NCBI RefSeq assembly: GCF_002220365.1
Contig: NZ_MTHB01000261.1
Location: forward strand, 1-64,000
Direction: 5' to 3'
DNA: 64,000 nucleotides
Source of the DNA: Caballeronia sordidicola
GTDB taxonomy: Bacteria > Pseudomonadota > Gammaproteobacteria > Burkholderiales > Burkholderiaceae
The notes under the pieces were generated by a model that did not search any database, was not told where the DNA came from, and saw only the letters and a program-made list of their open reading frames with translations. The position numbers were made by a program, and so were the translations under genes. Below are positions 53,302 through 61,996 of this stretch, one piece after another (the stretch's first letter is position 1; every line of letters starts with the position of its first letter).

Positions 53302-55071
53302 TTACGCCGGTAGCGGCGAAGCGCCAGTACCCGGCGAAAGACGCTTCGCCATGGTGTCTGCGTAGCGTTGTGCCGCGTTGCCCACAACGACGTGGAACGT
53401 ATCGGCGGAGACCCAGGCTACATCGAGTGCCGACAAGCGCTGACGATCCACCGACGAGGGATCGCGAACCACCACGCGCAGCCGCGTAGCGGCAACGGCA
53501 TCGAGGGACGCCACGTTGGTCGCGCCGCCAAACACGGCGAGCCAGCGCACCGGGTCCGGATCGAGCGGGCCCTGTTCACCTGCGGGAACCGCGGCCAGCG
53601 GCACAGCAGCAGCCGGGGCGGACGAAGCCGACGTTGCACCACGCGTGGATGAACGTTCGAGTTCGGTGCGGATTTCATCGGAGATGAGATCGGCTTCCGG
53701 CCCGATGATGACCTGCACACTCGTCGCACCGCGCTTCAACACACCACGCGCGCCAATCGCCTTCAACTCGGGTTCCGAAACCTTCGCCGAATCCACCACC
53801 GAAAGACGCAGACGGGTCGTACAGGCATCGACGAGCGTCAGGTTCGACGCACCGCCCAAAGCTGCGATATAGCGTACTGCGCGCGGCACCGTAGCACCGG
53901 CTGTGGGGGAAACAAAGCCCGTGTTGTCGTACGATTCGACTTCTGCGTCGGTCGTAGCAGGCTCACGGCCCGGCGTTGCCATGTTGAACTTGCGGATAAA
54001 GAAGCGGAACAACCCGTAATAGACCACAGCGTAGACAATGCCCACCGGGATCGCCAGCCAGCCGCGCTGCGAAAGACCGTAGTTCAGCACATAGTCGATA
54101 GCACCAGCCGAGAACGTGAAGCCCAGGTGAATACCCAGCGCCGAGCAAATCGCGAGCGACAGGCCCGTCAACACCGCGTGAATCGCGTACAGCGCCGGTG
54201 CGAGGAACATGAAGGTGTATTCGATCGGCTCAGTCACGCCCGTCAGGAATGCTGTCAGCGCCATCGAGAAAAGCAAGCCGCCGACCATAGCGCGACGTTC
54301 CTTCGGTGCTTCATGGAACATGGCCAGACAAGCTGCCGGCAAGCCGAACATCATGATCGGGAAGAAACCCGTCATGAAGCCGCCCGCGGTTTTATCGCCA
54401 GCGAAGAAGCGATGCAAGTCGCCCGTCACCGCCGCGCCGCCGCCCGGGGGCGTGTACGAACCGAACACGAACCATGCGAGCGAGTTGATGATGTGGTGCA
54501 GACCCGTCACCAGCAGGATCCGGTTCAGCACGCCGAACACGAACACGCCCAGTGCGCCTGCGCCCGTCAGCCAGCCACCAGCTGCATCGATAGCTGCCTG
54601 GACCGGTGCCCAGACATAGCCGAGGACAATCCCGATCACCAGACAGGTCACCCCCGTGACAATCGGCACGAAGCGTTTACCTCCAAAGAACGCGAGGTAC
54701 TCGGGGAGCTTGATGTCTTTGTACTTGTTGTAGAGGAACCCGGCCACGCAACCTGCAACGATCCCCGACAGCACGCCCATGTTGAGCTTGTCGTTGATGT
54801 CTTTCATCACCGCGATTTCAATCAGGTAACCGATCGCACCCGCCAGACCGGCCGTGCCGTTATTGTCCTTCGCAAAACCGACTGCCACGCCGATGGCGAA
54901 CAAGAGTGGCAGGTTAGTAAAGATCGTATCGCCAGCATCGGCGATCATCTTGATGTTGAAGACATCCGGCTGGCCGAGGCGCAATAGCAGCCCGGCCACC
55001 GGTAGCACGGCAATCGGCAGCATCAGCGCGCGGCCGAGACGCTGCATTCTTGCAAACAGGTTAGCGTCCAT
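53302..55071 (-). CDS. nagE: N-acetylglucosamine-specific PTS enzyme IICB, with an extra EIIB-like domain
   Basis: NagE imports and phosphorylates GlcNAc. Residues 1-370 form the glucose-family EIIC domain (RLGRALMLPIAVLPVAGLLL, GVTEPIEYTFMFLAPALYAI). A first EIIB domain near 395-470 has the phosphorylated cysteine in LVDACTTRLRLSV. A linker rich in Ala/Ser/Pro leads to a second EIIB-like domain (about 505-575, WLAVFGGATNVASLDAVAAT) in which the cysteine is replaced by alanine (AVAATRLRV). There is no EIIA here; that domain is fused in nagF upstream. It is last in the nag operon, 117 bp after nagF. Confidence 0.93.
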   Translation of the reverse strand: MDANLFARMQRLGRALMLPIAVLPVAGLLLRLGQPDVFNIKMIADAGDTIFTNLPLLFAIGVAVGFAKDNNGTAGLAGAIGYLIEIAVMKDINDKLNMGVLSGIVAGCVAGFLYNKYKDIKLPEYLAFFGGKRFVPIVTGVTCLVIGIVLGYVWAPVQAAIDAAGGWLTGAGALGVFVFGVLNRILLVTGLHHIINSLAWFVFGSYTPPGGGAAVTGDLHRFFAGDKTAGGFMTGFFPIMMFGLPAACLAMFHEAPKERRAMVGGLLFSMALTAFLTGVTEPIEYTFMFLAPALYAIHAVLTGLSLAICSALGIHLGFTFSAGAIDYVLNYGLSQRGWLAIPVGIVYAVVYYGLFRFFIRKFNMATPGREPATTDAEVESYDNTGFVSPTAGATVPRAVRYIAALGGASNLTLVDACTTRLRLSVVDSAKVSEPELKAIGARGVLKRGATSVQVIIGPEADLISDEIRTELERSSTRGATSASSAPAAAVPLAAVPAGEQGPLDPDPVRWLAVFGGATNVASLDAVAATRLRVVVRDPSSVDRQRLSALDVAWVSADTFHVVVGNAAQRYADTMAKRLSPGTGASPLPA

Positions 55072-55188
55072 CAGGTTCTCCAGAGATAAGTGTCTTGTCG
55101 TTGATCGTGTTGGTACAACATGTTGTCGATCGAAGCTTTTTTACTAATAAACGCGATAAACGCGAAGGCTGGCTACCGGACGGACGTG

Positions 55189-57780
55189 TTAGTCCAGCGG
55201 CCAGATTTCGCGGCTTGCTGCTCTTACTGCCTGTGCTGATTCGAGCGCCAAGGCGTCCTCAGCGCGCTGACGGCACAGTGGGTAATCGAGTTTGCGCACG
55301 AGCGCCTTGATGCCGGGAACCGAGACCGGATCCACCGACAATTCCGTCACGCCCAGTCCCACCAGCAGGGGCACGGCGACCGGGTCACCGGCCAGCGCAC
55401 CGCACACGCCGACCCACTTGCCGTGTTTCGCCGCGCCATCCGTTGCGGCCTTGATCAGGCGCAGCACCGCGGGATGCAGGCCGTCGGCCTGGGCTGCGAG
55501 ATCGGCCTGGCAACGGTCCATGGCAAGCGTGTATTGCGTGAGATCGTTCGTGCCGATAGACAGGAAATCCGCATGTCGAGCGAGCTGATCGGCCAGCAGC
55601 GCAGCCGACGGCACTTCGATCATCACGCCCACTTGAATGGGATCGGTCCGGCCAATTTCCGCCGCGAGTTCATCGATACGCTTTCTCAAACGCACGAGTT
55701 CGCCGGAGTCGGTGACCATAGGCAGGAGAATGCGCACCGTGCCGAACGGTTTCACCGCGAGCAGACCACGCAACTGGTCGTCGAGAAGATCGGGACGCAC
55801 CTGCGCCAGGCGAATGCCGCGCAAGCCCAGCGCCGGGTTCGTTTCAGGCGGCAGCGTGAGGTAATCGACTTCCTTGTCCGCGCCTACGTCGAGCGTACGG
55901 ATGATTGCCGTGCGGCCGTTCAACGCGCCCACGATCGATTGATAGCTTTCCTTATGTTCGTCCGCCGTAGGGGCCGTCTGGCGATGAATGAACAACAATT
56001 CGGTGCGCAGGAGACCGACCGCGTCCGCGCCGTTATCGACTGCAGTCTTTGCGTCGTCAAGTGTCGCGATGTTCGCCGCGACTTCGATTGTGCGGCCGTC
56101 GTGTGTTGCTGCCGCTTCTTGTGACGTGCGCCGGTTCACCTCACGCACACCCGCGAGACGCTGGCGCTCGAGGCGCGCGCGTTCCACATCGAGTGCGGTG
56201 GGTGCGTGCTCCAGCCGACCTGCGGATGCGTCCACCACGACCTGCGTGCCGTCGGGGATTGCGTGCAGCGCATCGCCCACCGCGACGAGGGCCGGGATCC
56301 CGATCTGGCGCGCGATGATCGCCGCATGCGACGTCGCGCCGCCGCGTGCCATCACCAGCGCGGTCACGCGCGTGCGGTCGAGCGACGACAGGTCGGAGGG
56401 CGTGAATTCATCGGCGGCGAGCACGGCTTCGTCGGGTAATTCGCGTGCCGCCGTGTTCGTATAACCGAGCGCGCGCAACACGCGCTTTTCGATATCGCGG
56501 AGGTCCGAGGCACGTTCCGCCAACAACGTGTCTTCGATAGTCGACAGCACCACGATCTGCTCGCGAATCGCTTCACGCCACGCGAAGCCGGCGCTCTTGC
56601 CGAGGCTGATCAGATCGCGCGCGGCGTCGAGCAGCGTGGGGTCTTCGAGCAACACGCGATGCACCGCGAAAATCCCCGCTTCGCCGACCGCACCGCGTTG
56701 CGAGGCAGTACGGACGGTCTCGTCCAGTTCCGCGTCGATCGTAGCAATGGCCTTGTCCAGCAAGCGGCTTTCCGCTGCCGACGTACCGGTTGCCTGCTCA
56801 GGCGGCGTGACGTCCTGATTGTCCCAGCGCACGAGCTTGCCGACCGCAATTCCCGGCGACGCACACACGCCGGCGATCGTATTCGGATCAAGTGGCTTGC
56901 CGGGGTCACGGACTACCGCGAGCGGCGCGGGCGACTGCGAACGCGCCGGTTTTTCTTCCACTTCACCATGCGCTTCACGCAGCAATTCCGCTGCGACCGC
57001 GTCCACGGCCGCCACCGCTTGCGCGCCCACGCCGAGCAACTCGACTGTCGCGCCTTCGCCTGCGCCCAGTCCGAGCAAACCGACCACGCTTTCAATCGGC
57101 GCTTTACGACCGTTGAAACGCACTTCCACCTTGGCGTCGAAACCCCGCGCCGCTTCACGGGCGCGGGCAGCAGGCCGCGCGTGCAAACCGCCGGCATGCG
57201 CGAGCGTCACGTTGCGACGCGCTTCGTCGGTGAAATTCGAATCGCTGCGGGCCGCGTCCGCTTTCGCGCCACCCTTGCCGCGCAGCACGAGCAACTGGCT
57301 TTCGCCCGCCGTCAGCATGCCGCGGCCGGCGCGCTCGACCACCTCGAACGCGTCGCTATTGGCGATCGCGATCACGGAAACGAGGCTCGGTGCATTCTGC
57401 GCGACATAGTCGGCGTCGAATTCGATCAGCACCTGGCCAGCGCGCACGCTGGCGCCCTGCTCGACCTTCGGCGTAAAACCTTTTCCAGCAAGCTCGACCG
57501 TATCGATACCGATATGCACCAGGATTTCCGCACCCTGCGGCGTGCGCAAAGTCACGGCGTGATGAGTACGGGCAAGATGCGTGATGACGCCATCGCAAGG
57601 TGAAAGCAGCACACCTGACAGCGGATCGATGCCAATACCATCGCCGAACATGCCGTCCGCGAACACGGGATCGGGGACATCGGCGAGCGGCACCATCGGG
57701 CCGGTGAATGGCGCGAGCAACACGAAATCGTTCGGGTTTTCAGGGGAATGATTCAACAGGGACTCCTCGGCACGACGCAT
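55189..57780 (-). CDS. nagF: Multiphosphoryl transfer protein: EIIA(Glc-type)-HPr-EI fusion
   Basis: This protein supplies all soluble PTS steps for GlcNAc: PEP to EI to HPr to EIIA to NagE. In the 863 residues, EIIA lies at about 20-160 (EILVHIGIDTVELAGKGF with the active His), HPr at about 195-280 (HAGGLHARPAARAREA with the active His; a Ser in KAPIESVVGLLGLG at the Ser46-like place), and EI at about 305-855 (RGGATSHAAIIARQ with the active His, C-terminal PEP-binding VGVCGALAGDP). The order equals P. aeruginosa NagF. It starts 14 bp after the nagB stop. Confidence 0.94.
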   Translation of the reverse strand: MRRAEESLLNHSPENPNDFVLLAPFTGPMVPLADVPDPVFADGMFGDGIGIDPLSGVLLSPCDGVITHLARTHHAVTLRTPQGAEILVHIGIDTVELAGKGFTPKVEQGASVRAGQVLIEFDADYVAQNAPSLVSVIAIANSDAFEVVERAGRGMLTAGESQLLVLRGKGGAKADAARSDSNFTDEARRNVTLAHAGGLHARPAARAREAARGFDAKVEVRFNGRKAPIESVVGLLGLGAGEGATVELLGVGAQAVAAVDAVAAELLREAHGEVEEKPARSQSPAPLAVVRDPGKPLDPNTIAGVCASPGIAVGKLVRWDNQDVTPPEQATGTSAAESRLLDKAIATIDAELDETVRTASQRGAVGEAGIFAVHRVLLEDPTLLDAARDLISLGKSAGFAWREAIREQIVVLSTIEDTLLAERASDLRDIEKRVLRALGYTNTAARELPDEAVLAADEFTPSDLSSLDRTRVTALVMARGGATSHAAIIARQIGIPALVAVGDALHAIPDGTQVVVDASAGRLEHAPTALDVERARLERQRLAGVREVNRRTSQEAAATHDGRTIEVAANIATLDDAKTAVDNGADAVGLLRTELLFIHRQTAPTADEHKESYQSIVGALNGRTAIIRTLDVGADKEVDYLTLPPETNPALGLRGIRLAQVRPDLLDDQLRGLLAVKPFGTVRILLPMVTDSGELVRLRKRIDELAAEIGRTDPIQVGVMIEVPSAALLADQLARHADFLSIGTNDLTQYTLAMDRCQADLAAQADGLHPAVLRLIKAATDGAAKHGKWVGVCGALAGDPVAVPLLVGLGVTELSVDPVSVPGIKALVRKLDYPLCRQRAEDALALESAQAVRAASREIWPLD

Positions 57781-57794
57781 CGGATGACTCTCGA

Positions 57795-58802
57795 TTAACG
57801 GGTTTCGGTGACTTTGGCCAGATGGCGCGGCGCGTCGGGATTACGCCCGCGCGCGGCAGCCAGGGCGTCGGCCATCACATAGAAGGACAGGATCGCGGCG
57901 ATCGGATCCAGCGCGAAATGGGCAGTGTCGACCAGCGGCAACGTGGCTTCGGGCACATCGGCGGGCGCGGCGAGCAGCACGCGTGCGCCACGCGCGCGCA
58001 TGTCGCGGGCAAGCTGGATCAAACCAGCCTGTTCCGGACCGCGGGGTGCGAACACGAGCAACGGATAGTCCGCACCAATGAGTTCCATGGGTCCATGCCG
58101 CACTTCCGCGCTGGAGAACGCTTCGGCTTGTATTCCCGATGTTTCCTTCAGCTTGAGCGCAGCTTCCTGGGCGATCGCGAGACCGAGTCCACGGCCGATC
58201 ACGATCATGCGATCGACGTTTTTCAGTTCATCGACAGCGTGTGACCAGTCGAGCTTGCCCGCTGCACGCAACGCGTCCGGCAGCGTTTTCAGCGCGTTCA
58301 GCAATTCAAGATCTTTCTGCACGTGCGCGATCACGATCGCCGAAAGCGACAACATCGCGATATAGCTTTTAGTCGCGGCCACCGACAATTCCGGCCCGGC
58401 CAGCAGCGGCAGATTCCACTCGCACGCTTCGGCGAGCGGCGAACCGGGCGCGTTGACGGCGGCCACGGTCAGTGCACCGGCGGCACGCAACGCCTGCATC
58501 GTGCCGATCAGGTCGGGACTCTTGCCGGACTGCGAAAACGCCACCGCCAGTTGGCCTTTCACGCGCAAAGGTGCTTGTTGCAAGGTCGCAACCGACATGG
58601 GCAACGACGCGACCGGCACGCCGATGCGGCTCATGGTCAGCCCTGCGAAGTAGCTGGCGGCGTGATCCGATGAACCGCGCGCAACGGTCAGCGCAACGTG
58701 GCGCGGCTCTTCGGCGAGCCGTGCGGCGAGTGCTTCAATGTGGGAAGTATCGGCGAGCTGGGCAACCACCACGTCGGCGGAGGCCAGTGCCTCGTCAAGC
58801 AT
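57795..58802 (-). CDS. Glucosamine-6-phosphate deaminase, SIS-domain type (NagB-II)
   Basis: A 335-residue protein with two SIS domains, related to the isomerase half of GlmS and not to classical NagB. SIS1 has LTVARGSSDHAASYFAGL and SQSGKSPDL; SIS2 has VIGRGLGLAIAQEAALKLKE and the catalytic-type EVRHGPMEL. It should convert GlcN-6-P to fructose-6-P and ammonia. The start is the ATG at 58802, overlapping the nagA stop; an in-frame GTG at 58820 is an alternative with a poorly placed GAAGG. Confidence 0.92.
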   Translation of the reverse strand: MLDEALASADVVVAQLADTSHIEALAARLAEEPRHVALTVARGSSDHAASYFAGLTMSRIGVPVASLPMSVATLQQAPLRVKGQLAVAFSQSGKSPDLIGTMQALRAAGALTVAAVNAPGSPLAEACEWNLPLLAGPELSVAATKSYIAMLSLSAIVIAHVQKDLELLNALKTLPDALRAAGKLDWSHAVDELKNVDRMIVIGRGLGLAIAQEAALKLKETSGIQAEAFSSAEVRHGPMELIGADYPLLVFAPRGPEQAGLIQLARDMRARGARVLLAAPADVPEATLPLVDTAHFALDPIAAILSFYVMADALAAARGRNPDAPRHLAKVTETR

Positions 58803-59898
58803 ATTCGACAATTGATTCACCTTCTACATAAGTAGCCGTCAACGCAAGTTCGCGATCAAAAACAACGAGGTCCGCCCACGCGCCACGCGCGATCCGGCCT
58901 CTGTCTTCAAGGCCGAGATAATCGGCGGCGTAGCGTGACAGGCGATTGGAAACGTCTGCCATGGGCAAGCCGATGGAGACAAGATTGCGCAGCGCCTGAT
59001 CCATGGTCAGCGTGCTGCCGGCAAGCGTGCCGTCGGCTAGACGCACGCCGCCCATGCACTTCGTGACGTGCTGGCTGCCCAGGCGATATTCGCCGTCGGG
59101 CATGCCGGCCGCCGAGGTGCTGTCTGTCACCACGTACAGGCGCGGAATGGCGCGCAGCGCGGCGCGGATCGCGCCGGGATGCACGTGTATGAGATCGGGA
59201 ATCAGTTCGGCATACTCGGCATGCGCGAGCGCCGCGCCGACCACGCCGGGATCGCGGTGATGCAGCGGCGACATGGCGTTGAACAAGTGCGTGAAGCCGC
59301 GAGCGCCGTGTTTGAGCGCATTGACGGCGTCGTCGTAAGTAGCGAGCGAATGGCCCACTTGCACGCGCACGCCGCGCGCCGCCATTTCCTGGATCACTTC
59401 AATATGCCCGGAAATTTCCGGCGCGATCGTGACCACGCGGATAGGCGCGAGCGACAAGTACTTCAGCACTTCGTCACGCACGGCGACCGCGGCCGCGTCC
59501 GGTTGCGCGCCGAGCTTGCCGGGATTGATATACGGTCCTTCCAGATGCACGCCGAGCACGCGGGCGCCGCCTGGCGCGCGGCGGATGGATTGTTCGCCCA
59601 GACCCGCGACGACCGCCATGAGTTCGTCACGCGGGGCGGTCATGGTGGTGGCGAGCATACTGGTGGTGCCGTGCTTCGCATGCTCGCGCGAAACGATGGT
59701 TGCAGCGTCGCCGCCTTCCATGATGTCCGCGCCGCCGCCGCCATGCACATGGCAGTCGACGAACCCCGGCAGGATGTACGGCGCATCATTGGTCTTCGGG
59801 TCCACGCGCGCGCCTTCCAGCGCGGTCACCCGTCCGTTCGCAAACTCGACCGAGCCGTATATCCAGCCATCGGTCGTCAGAATGTTTCCTTTCAGCAT
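58795..59898 (-). CDS. nagA: N-acetylglucosamine-6-phosphate deacetylase
   Basis: NagA removes acetate from GlcNAc-6-P. The 367-residue amidohydrolase has PGFVDCHVHGGGGADIMEGG near 50-70, HLEGPYINPGKLGAQ near 130, metal-binding VGHSLATYDDAVNALKHGA near 190, GFTHLFNAMSPLHHRDPG and the catalytic Asp in VVTDSTSAAGMPDGEY. It is first in the nag operon. The start at 59898 (MLKGNILTTDGWIYGS) agrees with homologues; the frame's extension to 59991 is not conserved. A transcript from 60258 would carry about 360 nt of leader. Confidence 0.95.
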   Translation of the reverse strand: MLKGNILTTDGWIYGSVEFANGRVTALEGARVDPKTNDAPYILPGFVDCHVHGGGGADIMEGGDAATIVSREHAKHGTTSMLATTMTAPRDELMAVVAGLGEQSIRRAPGGARVLGVHLEGPYINPGKLGAQPDAAAVAVRDEVLKYLSLAPIRVVTIAPEISGHIEVIQEMAARGVRVQVGHSLATYDDAVNALKHGARGFTHLFNAMSPLHHRDPGVVGAALAHAEYAELIPDLIHVHPGAIRAALRAIPRLYVVTDSTSAAGMPDGEYRLGSQHVTKCMGGVRLADGTLAGSTLTMDQALRNLVSIGLPMADVSNRLSRYAADYLGLEDRGRIARGAWADLVVFDRELALTATYVEGESIVEYA

Positions 59899-60571
59899 GA
59901 ATCTCTCTCGTGAAACGTACCGCTTAACGTGCATTAGGCGCGTCTGTCGGCGCGCGCTGCGCGCGTGATGAAGCTCAATCGACCATCGCACCCGCTGCGA
60001 GCAGGCTGGAATTCGCTGATAGAACGATCCTCAGCGATTCCCCGCGATGGCGCTCTTCGCCCCTGGAATTGTTTTGCTACGCCTGTCTCGGCGTCTCGCC
60101 GGTCCGATAGTGGACGGACTCTGGCGCGATGCTTGATGCATGAAACGCAACAACAGGATGCCAGCCGGACACACTGATTGACGCTTTGCGACCAATTTTG
60201 ACGATCGCTTGGCTAATCCAATATGCATAAGAATTGTCGCAAAGTCGATATCTTTGGCGAGCCCATTATATAACCAAAATAATACCAGTCAATTTCAAAA
60301 ATCAATAGCACCAAACTGAACAAACTTGTTAATTATCAATAAGTTAACTTCATAATTACATTTATTTTACGAGCGCTTTCATATCAGTGATTACCCTTGA
60401 ATACAGCCCACTTGAACACGGCTGGTTTAAACACTGGAGACGCCCTTCGTCAGCAGCAAGAGGTGACCCGAACGCTCATTCGCACGGTCATGCTATTTAT
60501 CGGCACAATGATCTCGATCGATTCACCGGGGGAAACGGTGAACGGCATAAAAACGAGAGATCGAGGCGGAT
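59899..60571. other. Divergent region between the nag operon and the MarR-GNAT gene
   Basis: 673 bp with an AT-rich core at about 60220-60400. It contains the nag promoter on the minus strand (60265-60292) and a putative operator. The usual GntR-family nag regulator gene is absent here. Short plus-strand frames at 60387-60591 have no coding character. Confidence 0.6.
60265..60292 (-). promoter_or_regulatory. nag operon promoter with putative operator in the spacer
   Basis: On the minus strand, TTGACT (60292-60287), a 16-bp spacer and a perfect TATAAT (60270-60265). The spacer includes TGGTATTATTTTGGT (60288-60274 region), an imperfect repeat of TGGT half-sites resembling operators of GntR-type NagQ/NagR regulators. 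Binding there would block RNA polymerase directly. The operator assignment is inference. Confidence 0.65.
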
Positions 60572-61483
60572 ATGGACAGTTCCATGAATGACGGCCTGAC
60601 GGACGCGGTGCGCCGCTTCCAGTGGTTTTATGCGTGCCACGTCAAGGCGCCCCATGAGTTGGTTGAGCACAGCGCGCTGTCGCTGACGGAAACGCGTGTG
60701 CTGTTTGCTGTGATGCACGCAGGCACGTGCACGGCGGCGAATATCTCCCGCACGCTCGGGCTCGATACCGGTTATCTGAGCCGGATGCTGACGCAATTCG
60801 AGTGCGCCGGATTGATCGAGCGGCAGCCATTTTCCGGCGATGCCCGCCGCCACCAGGTTTCATTGACCACGGACGGAGAGACGGCGCTGGCTGTGGTAAG
60901 CACCCACGTGCGCGACGAGGTATCGGCCGCGCTGGACGCAATGACGCCGGACGAACGCGCGCAATTGCTTGCATCAATGGGTTGCGTCCAGCGCCTGCTC
61001 GCTCCTGCCGGCGACGCGCAGCGCGTTCGACTGCGCGGTCCGCGACCGGGTGATTTCGGCTGGATCGTCGAGCGCGAGGCGCACCTCGCCCCCGGTGGAA
61101 TGCAATCGCAACGGAAGTGGGAAACACGTACAGCGACAGTCGTAGCGGATTACCTGACCGCCCCCGATCCGCTGCGCAATGGGTGCTGGATCGCCGAGCA
61201 GGACGGCGTCAGCGTAGGCGCGAGCCTGCTAATAGGCATGTCGGCCGGGAGCGCACGGCTTTCGGCGCTGTTCGTGGAACCGGGTGTGAGGCGGGGCGGC
61301 ATCGCCCGTCGTTTGGTCAAGGCGTGCGTGACGTTTGCCACCGAGTCCGGGTATGACCGCATCGTCTGCGCGATCGATCTGAATCCGGCTCCGATTGCCC
61401 CTCTTCTCCTGCACTTTGGTTTCGAGGAACTAAGCGGCCAAGGGGAATGGGAAAAGCGCTTGAAAGGACCTGCCGCCATTTAA
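60572..61483 (+). CDS. MarR family regulator fused to a GNAT acetyltransferase
   Basis: A 303-residue two-domain protein. Residues 1 to about 145 are a winged-helix MarR domain (SALSLTETRVLFAVMHAGTC, SRTLGLDTGYLSRMLTQFE, the DARRHQVSLTTDGE wing). Residues about 150-300 form a GNAT fold (RLRGPRPGDFGWIVEREAHL, LSALFVEPGVRRGGIARRLV with the acetyl-CoA loop RxxGIA, HFGFEELSGQG). Such fusions are widespread in soil bacteria; substrates are mostly unknown. It is transcribed away from nagA and might sense a metabolite, but nothing ties it to nag control. Confidence 0.88.
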   Translation: MDSSMNDGLTDAVRRFQWFYACHVKAPHELVEHSALSLTETRVLFAVMHAGTCTAANISRTLGLDTGYLSRMLTQFECAGLIERQPFSGDARRHQVSLTTDGETALAVVSTHVRDEVSAALDAMTPDERAQLLASMGCVQRLLAPAGDAQRVRLRGPRPGDFGWIVEREAHLAPGGMQSQRKWETRTATVVADYLTAPDPLRNGCWIAEQDGVSVGASLLIGMSAGSARLSALFVEPGVRRGGIARRLVKACVTFATESGYDRIVCAIDLNPAPIAPLLLHFGFEELSGQGEWEKRLKGPAAI

Positions 61484-61555
61484 AGCCCGCGCACCGGGGC
61501 GACTGAGTGGGCTTAGGCTTAATATTGAGGCCCGTTCCTCATCGGTTGAATCGCC

Positions 61556-61846
61556 ATGTACGTCATCCATCTACGCTACACCGGCGCGCTCGCTGAAATC
61601 GACGACGCGCTCGACGCTCATCGCCTCTATCTCGCACGGCAGTTCGACGCAGGCGCGTTTATTATCGCGGGCCCCAAAGTGCCACGCGACGGCGGCGTTA
61701 TCCTGGCGGCGGCCATGGAACGTGACCGGCTCGACGCGATCATTGCGCAAGACCCGTTCTCGCAGCAGAAACTCGTGCACTACGACATCATCGAGTTCCA
61801 GGCCACCCGGCTCGCACCGGGACTGAATTTGCCGCAATCGCCGTGA
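61556..61846 (+). CDS. YciI family protein
   Basis: A 96-residue ferredoxin-like (DABB-related) domain protein: MYVIHLRYTGALAEIDDAL, AHRLYLARQFDAGAFIIAGP and FSQQKLVHYDIIEFQATRL, with the conserved His in the HR/L region and Asp in QDPF. YciI proteins are small putative enzymes of uncertain function. It stands 72 bp after the MarR-GNAT gene on the same strand. Confidence 0.85.
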   Translation: MYVIHLRYTGALAEIDDALDAHRLYLARQFDAGAFIIAGPKVPRDGGVILAAAMERDRLDAIIAQDPFSQQKLVHYDIIEFQATRLAPGLNLPQSP

Positions 61847-61887
61847 GCATGATTTTCGATCGGCATTCAGCAATGATTTGAAGCAGC

Positions 61888-61936
61888 AGTCAGCCATCAA
61901 GTCAGCCACGAAGTCAGCCATCAGCCATCAGCCATG
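61888..61936 (+). repeat. Short tandem repeats of AGTCAGCCATCA / AGCCATC
   Basis: Two full 12-mers (61888-61899, 61900-61911 with two changes), then AGTCAGCCATC (61912-61922) and two 7-mers AGCCATC/AGCCATG run up to the terminator. Intergenic, with no coding role apparent. Confidence 0.7.
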
Positions 61937-61939
61937 AAA

Positions 61940-61971
61940 AAGGCCGTTTCAACGTGAGTTGAAACGGCCTT
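61940..61971 (-). terminator. Terminator of the ctaA-ctaB-sco unit
   Basis: AAGGCCGTTTCAAC (61940-61953) and GTTGAAACGGCCTT (61958-61971) form a perfect 14-bp stem with a GTGA loop. On the minus strand it is followed by TTTTT, 26 bp after the sco stop. The strongest terminator in the window. Confidence 0.92.
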
Positions 61972-61996
61972 GGCGTCACTGGCAGCCAAGCGCCTG

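Noticed and set aside
61888..61936. CRISPR-like repeat tract
   Set aside because: Units are 7-12 bp and contiguous without unique spacers, so it is a simple tandem repeat; no cas genes are present.
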